Both the position numbers and the translations under genes were made by a program. The notes below the pieces were generated by a model. The model made no database searches. It was not told where the DNA came from and was given only the letters and a program-made list of their open reading frames with translations. This document shows positions 8,866 through 16,653 of a DNA stretch of 26,186 bases, one piece after another. Each line of letters opens with the position of its first letter. The stretch's first letter is position 1. The stretch lies in contig JAAZUY010000003.1 of the NCBI GenBank assembly GCA_018623895.1, forward strand, positions 1 through 26,186, written 5' to 3'. Origin of the DNA: a bacterium. GTDB taxonomy: Bacteria; Bacillota_I; Bacilli_A; Acholeplasmatales; Acholeplasmataceae.

Positions 8866-9412
8866 TTTTTACCTCATATAGCAAGTTCTTTTTTATATAT
8901 TTTAATACATTCGGATGTAAATTGTTCGACAAATTTTTCATATTATTTCTAATCTTTTTAGAAGAAATTTCTAAATTTAAATTGATTACTTTATAATTTT
9001 TAAAAATCCTAAGATGTTCCTCCGGAATAATATCATATTTAGGTCTTTTGATTATAATTACTGGAAATTGATCACACAACTTTTTATATTCTATCCATTC
9101 AGGAATATTTATAAGCAAATCTGATCCTATGATGAAACCAACTTTACATTTAAAATCTTTTTTCACTTTTAGTAATGTATGGTAAGTACCCTCATAGATT
9201 TCTTTTTCGTATTTTAAAATGTTGTAATTCTTATCCATCTCTAAAAGCATATTAACTCTGTGTTTAAAGGGCTCAAGATCTTTCTTCTTATATTGATCTC
9301 CAACTGGAATAATATAAACCTGATCTTTTGGAAACTTATTTTTTACAGAATTAATTATATTAAAATGTGCTTTTGTAGGGGGGTTAAAAGAACCTCCATA
9401 AATCCATATCAT
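8858..9412 (-). CDS. nadD: Nicotinate-nucleotide adenylyltransferase
   Basis: 184 residues, slightly short for NadD (190-210). It transfers AMP from ATP to nicotinate mononucleotide. The nucleotidyltransferase motif at the N-terminus reads GGSFNPPTKAHFNII (6-20); the (T/H)xGH signature has alanine for glycine (T13-K-A-H16). The C-terminal ISSKKIRNN is the usual ISSTxIR adenylate-binding motif with K for T. VGFIIGSDLLINIPEWIEYKKL (in part) is the GxD-x3-W region. No yqeK-type HD domain or gene is nearby. It is followed by nadE (8 bp overlap), so the last two steps of NAD synthesis are coupled. Confidence 0.9.
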   Translation of the reverse strand: MIWIYGGSFNPPTKAHFNIINSVKNKFPKDQVYIIPVGDQYKKKDLEPFKHRVNMLLEMDKNYNILKYEKEIYEGTYHTLLKVKKDFKCKVGFIIGSDLLINIPEWIEYKKLCDQFPVIIIKRPKYDIIPEEHLRIFKNYKVINLNLEISSKKIRNNMKNLSNNLHPNVLKYIKKNLLYEVKNV

Positions 9413-9429
9413 TTAATCACCACAATAAT

Positions 9430-9438
9430 ATTATATCA
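9430..9438 (-). promoter_or_regulatory. Extended -10 promoter element before nadD
   Basis: The 35 bp between rsmH and nadD contain TGATATAAT on the minus strand, an extended -10 box (TATAAT at 9430-9435). The region 17 bp upstream is AAAAAT, so no real -35 is seen. A start 6-7 bases downstream would leave a leader of about 12 bases with GTGGTGA as ribosome site. It could give nadD-nadE-mnmA-recD2 a promoter of their own inside the operon. Confidence 0.45.
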
Positions 9439-9447
9439 TGATTAAAA

Positions 9448-10344
9448 CTATAATTTTTCTGCTACTCTCATTATTGCAGAATGACTTCGTGAATTAGCAC
9501 TTAATTCATGACTAGAGGGTCTAATTGGTTTTCTATTAATTCTTTTTAGAGTTATTTTTTGATTAATTAAAGGTATTTTTTTATCGGAATGATCTTCAGA
9601 ATACTTTTTTATAAATTTCTTAACTACTTTATCTTCAAGAGAATGAAAACTTATAGCTACTAATCTTGAACCTTTTTTGAGAAAATCAATTGTTTTTTCA
9701 AGAGTATCTCTAATATTATTAACTTCATTATTCACTTCGATTCTTAATGCTTGAAAGGCCTTTTTCGCAGAATGAGATTTAGAATTTTTAAACCATAAAT
9801 CAGTTATCTTAACTAAATCAAAAGTTGAATTATATGGTCTATTTTTTATAATAAAATTTGAAAATAAATGCGGTTTATTAATATCTCCATAATCTCTAAA
9901 GATTCTAAGAAGATTATCATGGCTATACTCATTTAAAATATATTTTGCAGTTATTTCTATTCTTCTATCCATTCTCATATCAAGATTTCCATCTTGCATA
10001 TAAGAAAATCCTCTATCTTTATTGTCAATTTGCATTGATGAGATACCAAAATCAAAAATAATCCCATCAATTTTATTTATTCCCATTTTATTTAAGTATA
10101 AATCTAAAGTATTAAAATTCTCATTGATAAATTTAAAATTTTCTTGTTCAAATTCAACAAAAAGCTTTGGATCCACAGATTGATCGTGATCAAATGCTAT
10201 TAGAAGACCATTTTTATTTAATTTCTTTAATATTTCTTTAGAATGTCCACCAAATCCAAATGTTGCATCAACATAAATTCCATCCGGCTTAATATTAAGA
10301 CTTTCAATTGTTTCTTTTAATAATACTGTTATATGATTTAACAT
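9448..10344 (-). CDS. rsmH: 16S rRNA (cytosine-1402-N4)-methyltransferase RsmH
   Basis: 298 residues, normal length (formerly MraW). It methylates C1402 in the ribosomal P site, using S-adenosylmethionine. N-terminal HITVLLKETIESL (4-16) and the SAM-binding YVDATFGFGGHSKEIL (24-39) are family marks, as are the FDFGISSMQID block, GFSYMQDGNLDMRMD, KKAFQALRIEVN and SFHSLEDKVVKKF. The tail has RPSSHELSANSRSHSAIMRVAEK, given here in part. In most bacteria rsmH sits in the dcw cell-division cluster after mraZ and before ftsL. Here neither is present and it leads a NAD/tRNA/helicase operon. The ribosome site is GAGG 7 bases before ATG, directly after the rpmF terminator. Confidence 0.94.
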   Translation of the reverse strand: MLNHITVLLKETIESLNIKPDGIYVDATFGFGGHSKEILKKLNKNGLLIAFDHDQSVDPKLFVEFEQENFKFINENFNTLDLYLNKMGINKIDGIIFDFGISSMQIDNKDRGFSYMQDGNLDMRMDRRIEITAKYILNEYSHDNLLRIFRDYGDINKPHLFSNFIIKNRPYNSTFDLVKITDLWFKNSKSHSAKKAFQALRIEVNNEVNNIRDTLEKTIDFLKKGSRLVAISFHSLEDKVVKKFIKKYSEDHSDKKIPLINQKITLKRINRKPIRPSSHELSANSRSHSAIMRVAEKL

Positions 10345-10349
10345 TAAAT

Positions 10350-10390
10350 TACCTCAAAAAAATAAAAAGTGCTGTAAGCACCTTTTTTTT
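10350..10390 (-). terminator. Rho-independent terminator after rpmF, also reads as an attenuator before rsmH
   Basis: Stem GTGCT (10369-10373), loop of 3, AGCAC (10377-10381), extended by A/T pairs, then a T-rich run on the minus strand (complement of 10350-10368, TTTTTATTTTTTT). It overlaps the rpmF stop codon. On the plus strand the stem is followed by eight T, so it may work both ways. Only about 5 bases separate the T-run from the rsmH ribosome site. Confidence 0.72.
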
Positions 10391-10586
10391 AAGCATCACT
10401 TTCTTTACTTGCTTTTTTTTCAATTACAAGTTGTCCTTTATAGTATCCACTATTAGGGGTTACACGGTGAGGCAATGTGTATTCTCCTGTTTGAGGACAA
10501 ATTACAAGTGTAGGAGCTTTTAGTTTATAATGTGTTCTACGTTTTCTTTTTGCAGTTTTACCTGTTCTTCTGAAAGGTACAGCCAT
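10389..10586 (-). CDS. rpmF: Ribosomal protein bL32
   Basis: 65 residues. The N-terminus MAVPFRRTGKTAKRKRRTHY and the later PHRVTPNSGYYKGQLV are the hallmarks of bL32. The zinc ribbon of Cys-containing L32 is mostly lost: only one cysteine remains (C30 in VICPQTGEY), so this is a zinc-free form or close to one. A strong ribosome site, AGGAGG, lies 7 bases before ATG at 10586. The upstream neighbour is a DUF177/YceD gene, the usual partner of rpmF in many bacteria. A promoter of its own is proposed at 10639-10666 and a terminator follows. Confidence 0.95.
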   Translation of the reverse strand: MAVPFRRTGKTAKRKRRTHYKLKAPTLVICPQTGEYTLPHRVTPNSGYYKGQLVIEKKASKESDA

Positions 10587-10638
10587 AATTTCCTCCTAAA
10601 TTTGTATTTTTTTTTATGATTTTATAAATACCTTTTCT

Positions 10639-10666
10639 ATTATACCATTTTATTTAAATTTGTCAT
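10639..10666 (-). promoter_or_regulatory. Promoter for rpmF
   Basis: Minus strand: -35 ATGACA (10661-10666), 16 bp spacer, extended -10 TGGTATAAT with a perfect TATAAT (10639-10644). It overlaps the 3' end of the DUF177 gene and would give a leader of about 47 bases with AGGAGG at its end. This lets rpmF be made independently of heat-shock readthrough from the hrcA operon. Confidence 0.6.
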
Positions 10667-10997
10667 GATAAATAACCAAAGGTTTTTGAGAAATAATTTC
10701 TCCTAATACTATTTCATTTAAATTAATATTTTTTGTATAAACAAAATCACATTCTTGACTAGACCCAAAAGACAACATTGAATCTAATTTTAGATTAAAT
10801 TTAACTTCCTCAAATGATCTAGAACAAGCAAGAAATAAGTCTATATTAGCTTTCAAATTTATTTTATAAACGTCATTTTTTTCAATACTATATTCCAATT
10901 CAAAAGGTTTAATAGAAAAAATATCATCAATATGATCTACATCAAGGCTTAATTTAATCTTATTTTTTTTTCTTGTTGGTAATAACGGAATTATCAT
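10650..10997 (-). CDS. DUF177 / YceD-like protein, short
   Basis: 115 residues, shorter than the usual 160-180 of YceD. The call rests on the position directly before rpmF and on the pattern of alternating strands with a central INLKANIDLFLACSRSFEEV (66-85), which recalls the conserved GxLxLxCSRCLE segment of DUF177; the second Cys is replaced. Plant and bacterial members are tied to 23S rRNA accumulation. The ATG at 10997 has AAAGGA about 8 bases upstream. It starts 22 bp after lplA, so it probably lies on the same transcript as the heat-shock genes. Confidence is moderate because the protein is short and divergent. Confidence 0.65.
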   Translation of the reverse strand: MIIPLLPTRKKNKIKLSLDVDHIDDIFSIKPFELEYSIEKNDVYKINLKANIDLFLACSRSFEEVKFNLKLDSMLSFGSSQECDFVYTKNINLNEIVLGEIISQKPLVIYHDKFK

Positions 10998-11019
10998 AAA
11001 TAAAATCCTTTTAAATAAA

Positions 11020-12012
11020 TTAAATTCTTTCTACGATACCTTTAGATAATAATCTTAAAAATTCCTCATTATTTGCATCCAAAATAAAATTAGATATGTC
11101 CACCTGCTCTAAAACTTTTTTTATTTCATCTTGGTTATATTTAAGACCTTCAAAATTCACTTCAAATCTATCTATTGGATTCAAATCAAAGAAATCACCT
11201 TTGATTGATAATCGTTCAATTATTCCTTTTTGAATTTTTACATGTAGTTCAAATAATCCACCTGAGATTCTTTCTTTTAATATTTTTGTATGTAATGGTT
11301 GTTTACTGTATATGTATTCCTTATCTCTATATTTTTTTGCCATCTCATTAATTTCATCTATTTCTTTATCGCTTAATTCATATACTTCATCAGTAATAAA
11401 TTCATTGAAATGATCTATCAACTCTTTCTGAGTCATCCCATTTAAAAAGGGCTTCATATTTGTTACTCTTGATCTAACAGAATCAATACCCTTTGATATT
11501 AGTTTTTCGTCACTGGGAGATATGGATCGAACCATTCTCTCCAAATCGCAGTTATACAAAAATGTGCCGTGCATCAACATTCCATATTTATTCTGAAGAA
11601 ATGCATTCCCAGATATTTTTTTACCGTTATATAACAAGTCATTTCTACCGCTAAACTCTATTATTACTCCAAGTTCTTTCATTGCTTCGACAATCTTAAC
11701 TAAATAATCTTTAAAAGAAAAGGACTCATTTTTTTTCTTTGTTATCATTGAAAACATAGTATTTTTTTCATCAGCATATACACATCCACCACCTGTTGGA
11801 CGTCTAAATACTTTTATGTTATTTTTTCTACAAAAATCCAAATTCACTTCATTTTCCAAAACTTGATTTTTTCCAATAACAACACCTTCTATTTCCCAAG
11901 TAAAAAAGAAACTTCTCTTGTCACTTAATAGTTTTTTCATAACATATTCTTCAAGTGCAAAATAAAAATATGGTTCTAAATTCCCGCTATTTTTATGTTT
12001 AATTAATGTCAT
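11020..12012 (-). CDS. lplA: Lipoate-protein ligase A
   Basis: 330 residues from ATG at 12012, chosen over a longer frame beginning at 12081 because AAGGAG lies 7 bases upstream and because the longer form would overlap dnaJ by 56 bp with unrelated residues. LplA activates free lipoate with ATP and attaches it to lipoyl domains of 2-oxoacid dehydrogenases or GcvH. The sequence shows FRRPTGGGCVYADEKN (69-84; the usual RRxSGGGxVYHD has alanine in place of histidine), NDLLYNGKKISGNAF (124-138) with the catalytic lysine, and a C-terminal accessory domain (about 240-330). It begins 13 bp after dnaJ, an unusual neighbour. Lipoylation targets are not in the window. Confidence 0.9.
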   Translation of the reverse strand: MTLIKHKNSGNLEPYFYFALEEYVMKKLLSDKRSFFFTWEIEGVVIGKNQVLENEVNLDFCRKNNIKVFRRPTGGGCVYADEKNTMFSMITKKKNESFSFKDYLVKIVEAMKELGVIIEFSGRNDLLYNGKKISGNAFLQNKYGMLMHGTFLYNCDLERMVRSISPSDEKLISKGIDSVRSRVTNMKPFLNGMTQKELIDHFNEFITDEVYELSDKEIDEINEMAKKYRDKEYIYSKQPLHTKILKERISGGLFELHVKIQKGIIERLSIKGDFFDLNPIDRFEVNFEGLKYNQDEIKKVLEQVDISNFILDANNEEFLRLLSKGIVERI

Positions 12013-12025
12013 ATAATTCTCCTTT

Positions 12026-13138
12026 TTATTTAAACAAATTTTTGAATTTTTGCCATGATGACTTGCTTTTTGTTGATTCAATATTTTTTAATTTTTCATA
12101 TAGTTTCTTTTCTTCTGAATTAATTTGATTTGGTGTTTCCACTTTAACAATAACTAATTGATCGCCTTTTCTATTTTTTTGAACATGTTTTATTCCTTGG
12201 CCTGACATCCTTAAAATGGTACCATGGTTAGTCCCTGAAGGGATTTTTAATGTGACATCTCCATATATTGTGGGAATATCAACTTTTGTTCCTAGCACTG
12301 CATCAGCAATAGAAACTGGAATTTCTAAATGTATATCATAATTTCTTCTTCTGAAAACTTTGTGTGGTTTAATCCTAAATGTCAAGTATAAATCTCCTTT
12401 TGGTCCACCTTTAGTTCCACCATTACCGTAACCAGCAACTTTCAATGTCATATTATCATCGATTCCGGCGGGAATATTAACTGAAACATTTTTATTTTGT
12501 CTTAATTTCCCTGCTCCAGCGCATGATGTGCATCTTTTCTTTATTATCTCACCGCGACCAGAACAATTTTTGCATACTTGTTGTGATCTCATTGTTCCAA
12601 ACATAGTTCTTTGATCTACATTGATATGTCCCTTGCCATTACAATTTTGACAGGTAGATATATCTTCCTTTGAAGCAGCACCATTTCCTCCACAAGTATG
12701 ACAAGTATCTTGAACAACAACTGAGATATCTTTTTTTGTTCCAAGTACTGCATCCATGAATTCTATTGTCATTACCCTTTCTAGATCCTCACCTTTTTGA
12801 GGACCATTATATCTTCTCTGGGTATTTTGTCCCCCAAAAAATTGGGAAAATATATCACCAAATCCTCCTCCAAAACCTTCAAAAGAGGATGCTCCAGATC
12901 CGAATCCCTGAAATGGATTTCCTTGATGTCCATATTGATCATAATTATTTTTTTTCTCTGAGTCCGATAATACGTCATAAGCTTCTTGAACTTCTTTAAA
13001 TTTCTGCTCTGCATTTTCTTCTTTTGATACATCAGGATGATATTTTTTTGCCATTTTTCTGTAGGCTTTTTTTATATCTTCTGCTGATGAATTCTTGCTT
13101 ATTCCTAAAACATCGTAATAGTCTCTTTTTTCAGGCAT
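12026..13138 (-). CDS. dnaJ: Chaperone DnaJ (Hsp40)
   Basis: 370 residues, full-length type I DnaJ. J domain at 1-70 with the HPD tripeptide (YHPDVSKEE), a short Gly/Phe-rich linker (about 71-100), four zinc-binding CxxCxGxG-type repeats (CHTCGGNG, CQNCNGKG, CKNCSGRG, CTSCAGAG), then the client-binding C-terminal domains. It stimulates the DnaK ATPase and delivers unfolded proteins. It starts 19 bp after the dnaK stop, with GGAG upstream. Confidence 0.97.
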   Translation of the reverse strand: MPEKRDYYDVLGISKNSSAEDIKKAYRKMAKKYHPDVSKEENAEQKFKEVQEAYDVLSDSEKKNNYDQYGHQGNPFQGFGSGASSFEGFGGGFGDIFSQFFGGQNTQRRYNGPQKGEDLERVMTIEFMDAVLGTKKDISVVVQDTCHTCGGNGAASKEDISTCQNCNGKGHINVDQRTMFGTMRSQQVCKNCSGRGEIIKKRCTSCAGAGKLRQNKNVSVNIPAGIDDNMTLKVAGYGNGGTKGGPKGDLYLTFRIKPHKVFRRRNYDIHLEIPVSIADAVLGTKVDIPTIYGDVTLKIPSGTNHGTILRMSGQGIKHVQKNRKGDQLVIVKVETPNQINSEEKKLYEKLKNIESTKSKSSWQKFKNLFK

Positions 13139-13157
13139 TTATTTTTCTCCAATTAAA

Positions 13158-14990
13158 CTAATCTTTAGATTCGAATTCAGCATCCACTGTTTTGTTTTTA
13201 TCTGACTTTTCTTCTTGTCCTGTTTGATTTGTTTTTTCTTGTTCTTTCTGAGCTTTTTGATATGCTTTTTGTGCAATACTTTGAGCAACTTTTTCAAGAT
13301 TTTCCTTTGATTTTTTTATCTTCTCTAAATCATCTGTCTTTAAATTCTCTTCAAGTTCTTTGATTAGTTTCTCTGCCTCTTCTTTTTCTTTAGGATCAGC
13401 TTCGTCTTTTAAATCATCAATAGCTTTTTTTGTCTGAAAAGCAAGGCTTGAAGCATCATTTCTTAAATCAGCTTCTTCTTTTCTTTTTTTATCAGATTCA
13501 GCCATTTCCTCAGCTTCTTTAATCATTTTTTCGATTTCATCCTCACTAAGACTACCATTATTTTCAATAGTAATTTTTTGTTCCTTATTTGTTCCCAAAT
13601 CTTTTGCTCTTACAGAAACAATTCCATTAGCATCAATATCAAAAGATACTTCAATTTGAGGTACACCTCTTGGAGCAGGAGGAAGTTCAGTTAATTGAAA
13701 ACGTCCAAGTGTTTTATTATCTGACGCCATAGGTCTTTCACCTTGAAGAACATGTATATCAACTGCAGGTTGATTATCAGCTGCTGTTGAAAATACTTGT
13801 GATTTAGATGTTGGGATAGTAGTATTTCTCTCGATCAATTTTGTAAACACATTTCCCATTGTCTCTATTCCTAATGAAAGTGGAGTAACATCTAATAATA
13901 AGACGTCTTTGACATCCCCTGCCAACACTCCACCCTGAATTGCCGCACCCATTGCAACAACTTCATCAGGGTTTACTGATTTATTTGGTTCTTTACTTAG
14001 TAACCTTTTTACCATTTCTTGTACTGCAGGAATTCTTGTTGATCCACCCACTAACAATACTTGATGTATTTCATTAGACCCCATTTTTGCATCTTTTAAT
14101 GCTGTCTTTACTGGTGCTTCACAACGATCAATCAAATCAGATGTAAGTTCATTAAATTTTGCTCTAGTGAGGTTTAATTCCATATGAAGAGGTCCTGAAT
14201 CACCCATAGTTATAAACGGTAGTGAAATTTGAGAAGATGTTACACCAGACAATTCTTTTTTCGCTTTTTCAGCAGCGTCTTTAAGTCTTTGAATTGCCAT
14301 TTTATCTTTAGATAAATCTACTCCGTTTAAAAGTTTAAATTCAGACACCATATATTCAATAATCTTCTCATCAAAATCATCTCCACCTAGATGATTATCT
14401 CCAGATGTTGATATAACTTCAAATGTTCCATCAGCTAATTTTAGTATTGAAACATCAAAAGTTCCTCCACCCAAATCAAAAACTAATACAGTTTGTTCTT
14501 TATCAGTCTTATCAATGCCATACGCTAATGCTGCAGCAGTTGGTTCATTTATAATTCTTTTTACTTCTAATCCTGCAATTTTTCCTGCATCTTTGGTTGC
14601 TTGTCTTTGAGCATCATTAAAATATGCTGGAACCGTAATTACTGCTTTATCAACATCTGCTCCTAAATACGCTTCTGCAGTCTTTTTCAAATTTTTTAGA
14701 ATCATTGCAGATATTTCTTGAGGTGAATATTTTTTCCCATTCACATCAACTCTGTAATTAGGGTCTCCCATATGTCTTTTGATTGAACTTATTGTATTTG
14801 GGTTAGTAATAACCTGTCTTTTTGCAACTTCTCCTACAGAAACTTCTTCTCCTTTAAATGCAACTACAGAAGGAGTTGTTCTTCCACCTTCAGGGTTAGC
14901 TATGACCTTAGATTCGCCACCCTCCATTACTGAAACAACTGAATTTGTTGTTCCTAAATCAATACCTATAATTTTATTCGTCTTTGCCAT
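13158..14990 (-). CDS. dnaK: Chaperone DnaK (Hsp70)
   Basis: 610 residues from ATG at 14990 (MAKTNKIIGIDLGTTNS). A longer frame from 15008 adds only MNGEKK and overlaps the ribosome site GGAG, so it is rejected. ATPase domain marks: IGIDLGTTNS, PAYFNDAQRQATKDAG, VFDLGGGTFDVS and VGGSTRIPAVQ. The substrate domain begins after the linker DVLLLDVTPLSLG, followed by a charged helical lid and a Gln/Lys-rich tail ending in acidic residues. It overlaps grpE by 17 bp. Third gene of the HrcA-controlled operon. Confidence 0.98.
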   Translation of the reverse strand: MAKTNKIIGIDLGTTNSVVSVMEGGESKVIANPEGGRTTPSVVAFKGEEVSVGEVAKRQVITNPNTISSIKRHMGDPNYRVDVNGKKYSPQEISAMILKNLKKTAEAYLGADVDKAVITVPAYFNDAQRQATKDAGKIAGLEVKRIINEPTAAALAYGIDKTDKEQTVLVFDLGGGTFDVSILKLADGTFEVISTSGDNHLGGDDFDEKIIEYMVSEFKLLNGVDLSKDKMAIQRLKDAAEKAKKELSGVTSSQISLPFITMGDSGPLHMELNLTRAKFNELTSDLIDRCEAPVKTALKDAKMGSNEIHQVLLVGGSTRIPAVQEMVKRLLSKEPNKSVNPDEVVAMGAAIQGGVLAGDVKDVLLLDVTPLSLGIETMGNVFTKLIERNTTIPTSKSQVFSTAADNQPAVDIHVLQGERPMASDNKTLGRFQLTELPPAPRGVPQIEVSFDIDANGIVSVRAKDLGTNKEQKITIENNGSLSEDEIEKMIKEAEEMAESDKKRKEEADLRNDASSLAFQTKKAIDDLKDEADPKEKEEAEKLIKELEENLKTDDLEKIKKSKENLEKVAQSIAQKAYQKAQKEQEKTNQTGQEEKSDKNKTVDAEFESKD

Positions 14991-15510
14991 TTTCTTTTCT
15001 CCATTCATTTACTTTTACCTTTGCAGGTCTTAATAATTTTTCTTTATATAAATATCCTTTTTCAATTACTTCAATGTTTATACCATTTTTGAATTCTTTA
15101 TTTGATACTTTTTCAACAGCTTCATGATATTTTGGATCAAAATCTTTATCTTTAGCTTCAATTTCTTTTAACCCATCGTTATATAGAATTTTTAGAAGTT
15201 CATTTTTAATCATTTGGAATCCAATTAAGAAATTCTTTAATTTAGCATCGTCTGTTTCCATATGAACAATTTTATCAAGTTGTAACATTGGAGTAAGTAA
15301 TTCATCTATTAAATATTTACTTGCAAACTTCCTATCTTCTATTCGTTGTTGATTAATTCTCTTCTTACTATTTTCAAACTCTGCATGAACCCTCAATTTT
15401 TCATCCTTTAAGGATTTTAATTCTTTTTTAAGATCTTTAATCTTATCTTTTGCTTTATTTAACTCAGATGGTTCACTTTTTCTTTTCTTTGATTCTTTTT
15501 TTTCCTTCAT
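14974..15510 (-). CDS. grpE: Nucleotide exchange factor GrpE
   Basis: 178 residues. A long, strongly charged N-terminal coiled coil (about 1-65, Lys/Glu-rich) is followed by the dimer core with AEFENSKKRINQQR (44-57) and the C-terminal beta domain ending in YLYKEKLLRPAKVKVNEW. GrpE releases ADP from DnaK and acts as a thermosensor. AGGAGG lies 8 bases before ATG at 15510. It sits 16 bp after hrcA and overlaps dnaK. Confidence 0.95.
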   Translation of the reverse strand: MKEKKESKKRKSEPSELNKAKDKIKDLKKELKSLKDEKLRVHAEFENSKKRINQQRIEDRKFASKYLIDELLTPMLQLDKIVHMETDDAKLKNFLIGFQMIKNELLKILYNDGLKEIEAKDKDFDPKYHEAVEKVSNKEFKNGINIEVIEKGYLYKEKLLRPAKVKVNEWRKENGKDE

Positions 15511-15526
15511 AATTCATCCTCCATTT

Positions 15527-16537
15527 TTATTTATATAGTTTTCCAAGATTTAATGCAATGTATTCAAGTAAAGGAATAACCTTTCCATAAGGCATTCTAT
15601 TAGGCCCTATAATTGCAATTGTTCCATGTTCCTGATCTGAAATATGATATGGTATTGAAATCACTGAGCAATTTTCCATTGGAATAAGTTTTAAATCACT
15701 ACCGAATCTTACTTGAAGCCCCTCGTCACGACCAATAAATTTGACTATGTCTCTTCTATCCAACATTTCAATAAATCTCTTAATATATTTGGAATCTTTA
15801 AATTCTGGTTGATCAAACATCTTTACCATTCCAGAGAAATAATAATTTTCTTCTGCAAATTTTGAGAAAGCCTCAACAAATGATTGTAAAAATTGTTCTT
15901 GAAAATCAATAAATTTTTTTAGTTCATTATTTTTAAATGATTTTTTCAACATAATCATTGCTTCATCAAGTGTCTTTCCGCGTAATAAATCATCTAAGGT
16001 CTTCACAACTTCTCTAACATTATTAATTGAGATATGATTCGGTAAATAGATTGTCTGATGCTCAACATGTCCTTGATTTGTAACAATTAATACTGTTGCT
16101 TCGTTATCATTTAAAGGCACAAAATCGATTTTTTTTATAGATAATTCAACACCTTTTGGACCCACAGCAAATGCCGTGTAACTTGTTAATTCAGAAAGTA
16201 ATTTAATCGCCTCTTCGATAGCATGATCTCTTTTAAGAGAATTACTGGTAATGATGTGATCAATAATTGGAAATGAGGATTGAACTTCAGAATCTCTGGT
16301 TACTAGGTTATCTACATAATATTTATATCCCTTCTCAGATGGGATACGACCACTAGAAGTATGAGTTTTTGTTAAAAACCCTTTTTGTTCTAATTCTGCC
16401 ATATCATGTCTTAAAGTTGCAGATGAAAAATGAAGATAAGGCAAGGAAGTTAAAGCTTTTGATCCAATCGGTTCAGCTGTTTTAACATATTCTTCAATTA
16501 TTGCTTTCAAAATAAGTTTTTGCCTGCTTGAAATCAA
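15527..16537 (-). CDS. hrcA: Heat-inducible transcription repressor HrcA
   Basis: 336 residues. An N-terminal winged helix (about 1-75: SRQKLILKAIIEEYV, EPIGSKAL, FSSATLRHDMAELEQKGFL, HTSSGRIPSEKGYKYYVD) is followed by a GAF-like domain and a C-terminal part with NMPYGK-like RMPYGKVIPLLEYIA. HrcA binds CIRCE operators and needs GroEL to stay active, so chaperone titration derepresses the operon. The start is TTG at 16537, with AGAGG 7 bases upstream; no ATG fits the conserved N-terminus. Its own operators lie immediately upstream, so it is autoregulated. Confidence 0.96.
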   Translation of the reverse strand: MISSRQKLILKAIIEEYVKTAEPIGSKALTSLPYLHFSSATLRHDMAELEQKGFLTKTHTSSGRIPSEKGYKYYVDNLVTRDSEVQSSFPIIDHIITSNSLKRDHAIEEAIKLLSELTSYTAFAVGPKGVELSIKKIDFVPLNDNEATVLIVTNQGHVEHQTIYLPNHISINNVREVVKTLDDLLRGKTLDEAMIMLKKSFKNNELKKFIDFQEQFLQSFVEAFSKFAEENYYFSGMVKMFDQPEFKDSKYIKRFIEMLDRRDIVKFIGRDEGLQVRFGSDLKLIPMENCSVISIPYHISDQEHGTIAIIGPNRMPYGKVIPLLEYIALNLGKLYK

Positions 16538-16549
16538 ATTATACCTCTT

Positions 16550-16576
16550 TTAGCACTCGCTTATTATATGTGCCAA
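16550..16576 (-). promoter_or_regulatory. CIRCE-like operator 1
   Basis: Plus-strand TTAGCACTC (16550-16558), 9 bp spacer, ATGTGCCAA (16568-16576). The left half is a perfect CIRCE half-site; the right half matches the consensus GAGTGCTAA at 6 of 9 positions. The N9 spacing is exact. It lies between the predicted transcription start and the hrcA ribosome site, where bound HrcA would block transcription. Confidence 0.8.
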
Positions 16577-16580
16577 TGTC

Positions 16581-16609
16581 ATTGTATAATATTTTTTTAG
16601 CACTGTCAA
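16581..16609 (-). promoter_or_regulatory. Promoter of the hrcA-grpE-dnaK-dnaJ operon
   Basis: Minus strand: perfect -35 TTGACA (16604-16609), 17 bp spacer, -10 TACAAT (16581-16586). This is a sigma-A type promoter of high quality. The -35 and spacer overlap CIRCE-like operator 2, and operator 1 starts just downstream of the -10. Confidence 0.8.
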
Positions 16610-16623
16610 GTATTATTTGCTAT
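16597..16623 (-). promoter_or_regulatory. CIRCE-like operator 2
   Basis: Plus-strand TTAGCACTG (16597-16605; 8 of 9 to the left CIRCE half), 9 bp spacer, ATTTGCTAT (16615-16623; 5 of 9 to the right half). It begins 47 bp from operator 1 and covers the -35 box. The weak right half makes it less certain alone, but the conserved spacing and position support it. Confidence 0.6.
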
Positions 16624-16626
16624 TAT

Positions 16627-16653
16627 AAAAAAAAATATACTTTTCAGTATATT
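16627..16653 (-). terminator. Rho-independent terminator after rpmG
   Basis: Minus strand: stem ATATACT / AGTATAT (16635-16641 with 16646-16652), loop GAAA, followed by a run of nine T (16627-16635 on the complement). It starts at the rpmG stop codon and insulates rpmG from the heat-shock promoter a few bases further on. Confidence 0.82.

Noticed and set aside
12013..12081. Longer lplA reading frame that would start inside dnaJ.
   Set aside because: The downstream ATG at 12012 has a strong AAGGAG site and begins where lipoate ligases normally begin.
12781..13032. Two open frames (both strands) across the dnaJ J-domain and linker region.
   Set aside because: Alternate frames of a clearly conserved dnaJ; no ribosome site or protein-like composition.
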